Assembly: GCA_028694405.1 (NCBI GenBank) | Contig: JAQUTM010000037.1 | Coordinates: 1 to 15,187, forward strand | Length of the DNA stretch: 15,187 nucleotides | Source: Oscillospiraceae bacterium | GTDB taxonomy: Bacteria > Bacillota > Clostridia > Oscillospirales > Ruminococcaceae | Direction of reading: 5' to 3' | Position numbers and translations under genes: made by a program | The notes under the pieces: generated by a model | Database searches by the model: none | Seen by the model: only the letters and a program-made list of their open reading frames with translations | Told to the model about the DNA's origin: nothing | In this document: positions 14,685 through 15,187 of the stretch, in pieces | Layout: each line of letters starts with the position of its first letter | How positions within the stretch are numbered: the stretch's first letter is position 1

Positions 14685-14855
14685 ATGGCTTATAAAATTA
14701 GTGACGAGTGCATCGCTTGCGGTACTTGTGCAGGCGAATGCCCTGTAAGTGCAATTTCTGATGCTGGTTCTAAATATGAGATTGATGCAGCTACTTGCAT
14801 TGACTGTGGTACTTGCGCAGGCGTTTGCCCTGTAAGTGCTATCTCTGCTGAGTAA
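14685..14855 (+). CDS. 2[4Fe-4S] ferredoxin, clostridial type
   Basis: This 56-residue acidic electron carrier has two cluster-binding motifs, C9-x2-C12-x2-C15-x3-C19-P and C38-x2-C41-x2-C44-x3-C48-P, the exact clostridial pattern. The two halves repeat each other closely (CGTCAGECPVSAIS and CGTCAGVCPVSAIS). It would shuttle low-potential electrons between enzymes such as pyruvate:ferredoxin oxidoreductase, hydrogenase or Rnf. The PFOR gene in this window (3514-7056) is an obvious candidate partner, by function rather than by operon. The start has GGAGG with 8-nt spacing. The gene has its own promoter and terminator, so it is a monocistronic insert between ricT and trmN6. Confidence 0.96.
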   Translation: MAYKISDECIACGTCAGECPVSAISDAGSKYEIDAATCIDCGTCAGVCPVSAISAE

Positions 14856-14870
14856 TTAGCAAAAGAAAAG

Positions 14871-14916
14871 AAGGCACTGTCTTAAAAGCTATTTTGAGAC
14901 AGTGCCTTAATTTTTA
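14871..14916 (+). terminator. Intrinsic terminator of the ferredoxin gene
   Basis: AAGGCACTGTCT (14871-14882) pairs with AGACAGTGCCTT (14897-14908), and the stem extends inward by five more pairs including one G-T. It closes on a 4-nt loop and is followed by AATTTTTAT. The stop codon is 15 bp upstream. Confidence 0.9.
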
Positions 14917-14948
14917 TCAAATATAAAAGAAAAGGCACTGTATAGCAG

Positions 14949-14978
14949 AGCCAAGCAAAATAAAAATTTTGTTTGGCT
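14949..14978 (+). other. Hairpin in the ferredoxin-trmN6 gap, preceded by a copied terminator arm
   Basis: A 13-bp stem (14949-14961 with 14966-14978, one G-T pair) closes a 4-nt loop, with no T-run after it. Just upstream, AAGGCACTGT (14932-14941) repeats the left arm of the terminator at 14871. This second copy has no matching right arm. Confidence 0.55.
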
Positions 14979-15004
14979 GTACTATTTAGAATATATGGTA
15001 TAAC

Positions 15005-15187
15005 ATGGAGTATACAACCGAATTACTTGCCCATGGCACACAAGTTTGCGTAAATAAAACACACAGGTTTGGCACAGACGCTATGCTGCTAAGCCATTTT
15101 TGCGCACTAAAACGGCTACAAGCTGCCTGTGATTTTGGAACGGGCTGTGGGATTATCCCCTTGCGCTGGCGCGACATGGGCCATATA
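15005..15187 (+). CDS. trmN6: tRNA1(Val) (adenine-37-N6)-methyltransferase, 5' part (runs off the window)
   Basis: The first 61 codons are present and the gene continues past the window edge. The SAM-binding motif I, DFGTGCGIIPL, is at residues 43-53. The preceding NKTHRFGTDAMLLSHF segment is typical of the YfiC/TrmN6 family, which methylates adenine 37 of tRNA(Val). The catalytic NPPY/NPPF motif would lie beyond the window and cannot be checked. A TAG at 14987-14989 lies in frame upstream, so the ATG at 15005 is the first possible start. It has no good ribosome binding site, which is unusual here, and a clear promoter is not visible in the 149-nt gap after the ferredoxin. Position after ricT matches the common Firmicutes order. 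Confidence 0.88.
   Translation, partial: MEYTTELLAHGTQVCVNKTHRFGTDAMLLSHFCALKRLQAACDFGTGCGIIPLRWRDMGHI

Overview
The window looks like a chromosomal stretch from an anaerobic, low-to-medium GC Clostridia-type Firmicute, possibly Oscillospirales. This rests on a one-piece pyruvate:ferredoxin oxidoreductase (PFOR), a clostridial 2[4Fe-4S] ferredoxin, the Firmicutes block darA-holB-ricT-trmN6, a YitT protein, strong GGAGG ribosome binding sites and AT-rich intergenic DNA. The species call is inference. I see no rRNA, tRNA, insertion sequence, phage gene or CRISPR array.

Left part (1-3121): the 3' end of a DUF4153/DUF4173-like membrane protein gene is followed by a YbaK-type Cys-tRNA(Pro) deacylase, both on the + strand. 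They converge on a minus-strand operon of a CNNM/CorC-type CBS membrane protein and a Nudix ADP-ribose pyrophosphatase. The gap between the convergent genes is packed with inverted repeats and terminators.

Middle (3122-8307): an A-rich intergenic region leads into nifJ (PFOR, 1180 aa), which has its own terminator. A YitT-family membrane protein follows with a clear promoter.

Right-middle (8308-10315): a minus-strand serine beta-lactamase-like hydrolase with an unexplained C-terminal region diverges from the uridine kinase operon.

Right (10316-15187): udk and an Orn/Lys/Arg decarboxylase-family gene are followed by the information-processing and signalling block: darA (c-di-AMP receptor), holB (DNA polymerase III delta'), ricT, then a small ferredoxin gene with its own promoter and terminator, then the 5' part of trmN6. 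The ferredoxin is a plausible electron acceptor for the PFOR, so the window carries both halves of pyruvate oxidation to reduced ferredoxin.

Most of the window is housekeeping. The least explained signal is a 35-bp spaced dyad, TTTTC(A/C)ACA-N14-(T/A)GTTGAAAACTT. It occurs three times with exactly the same 14-bp spacing, only in the two gaps between convergent genes, and is intertwined with terminators.
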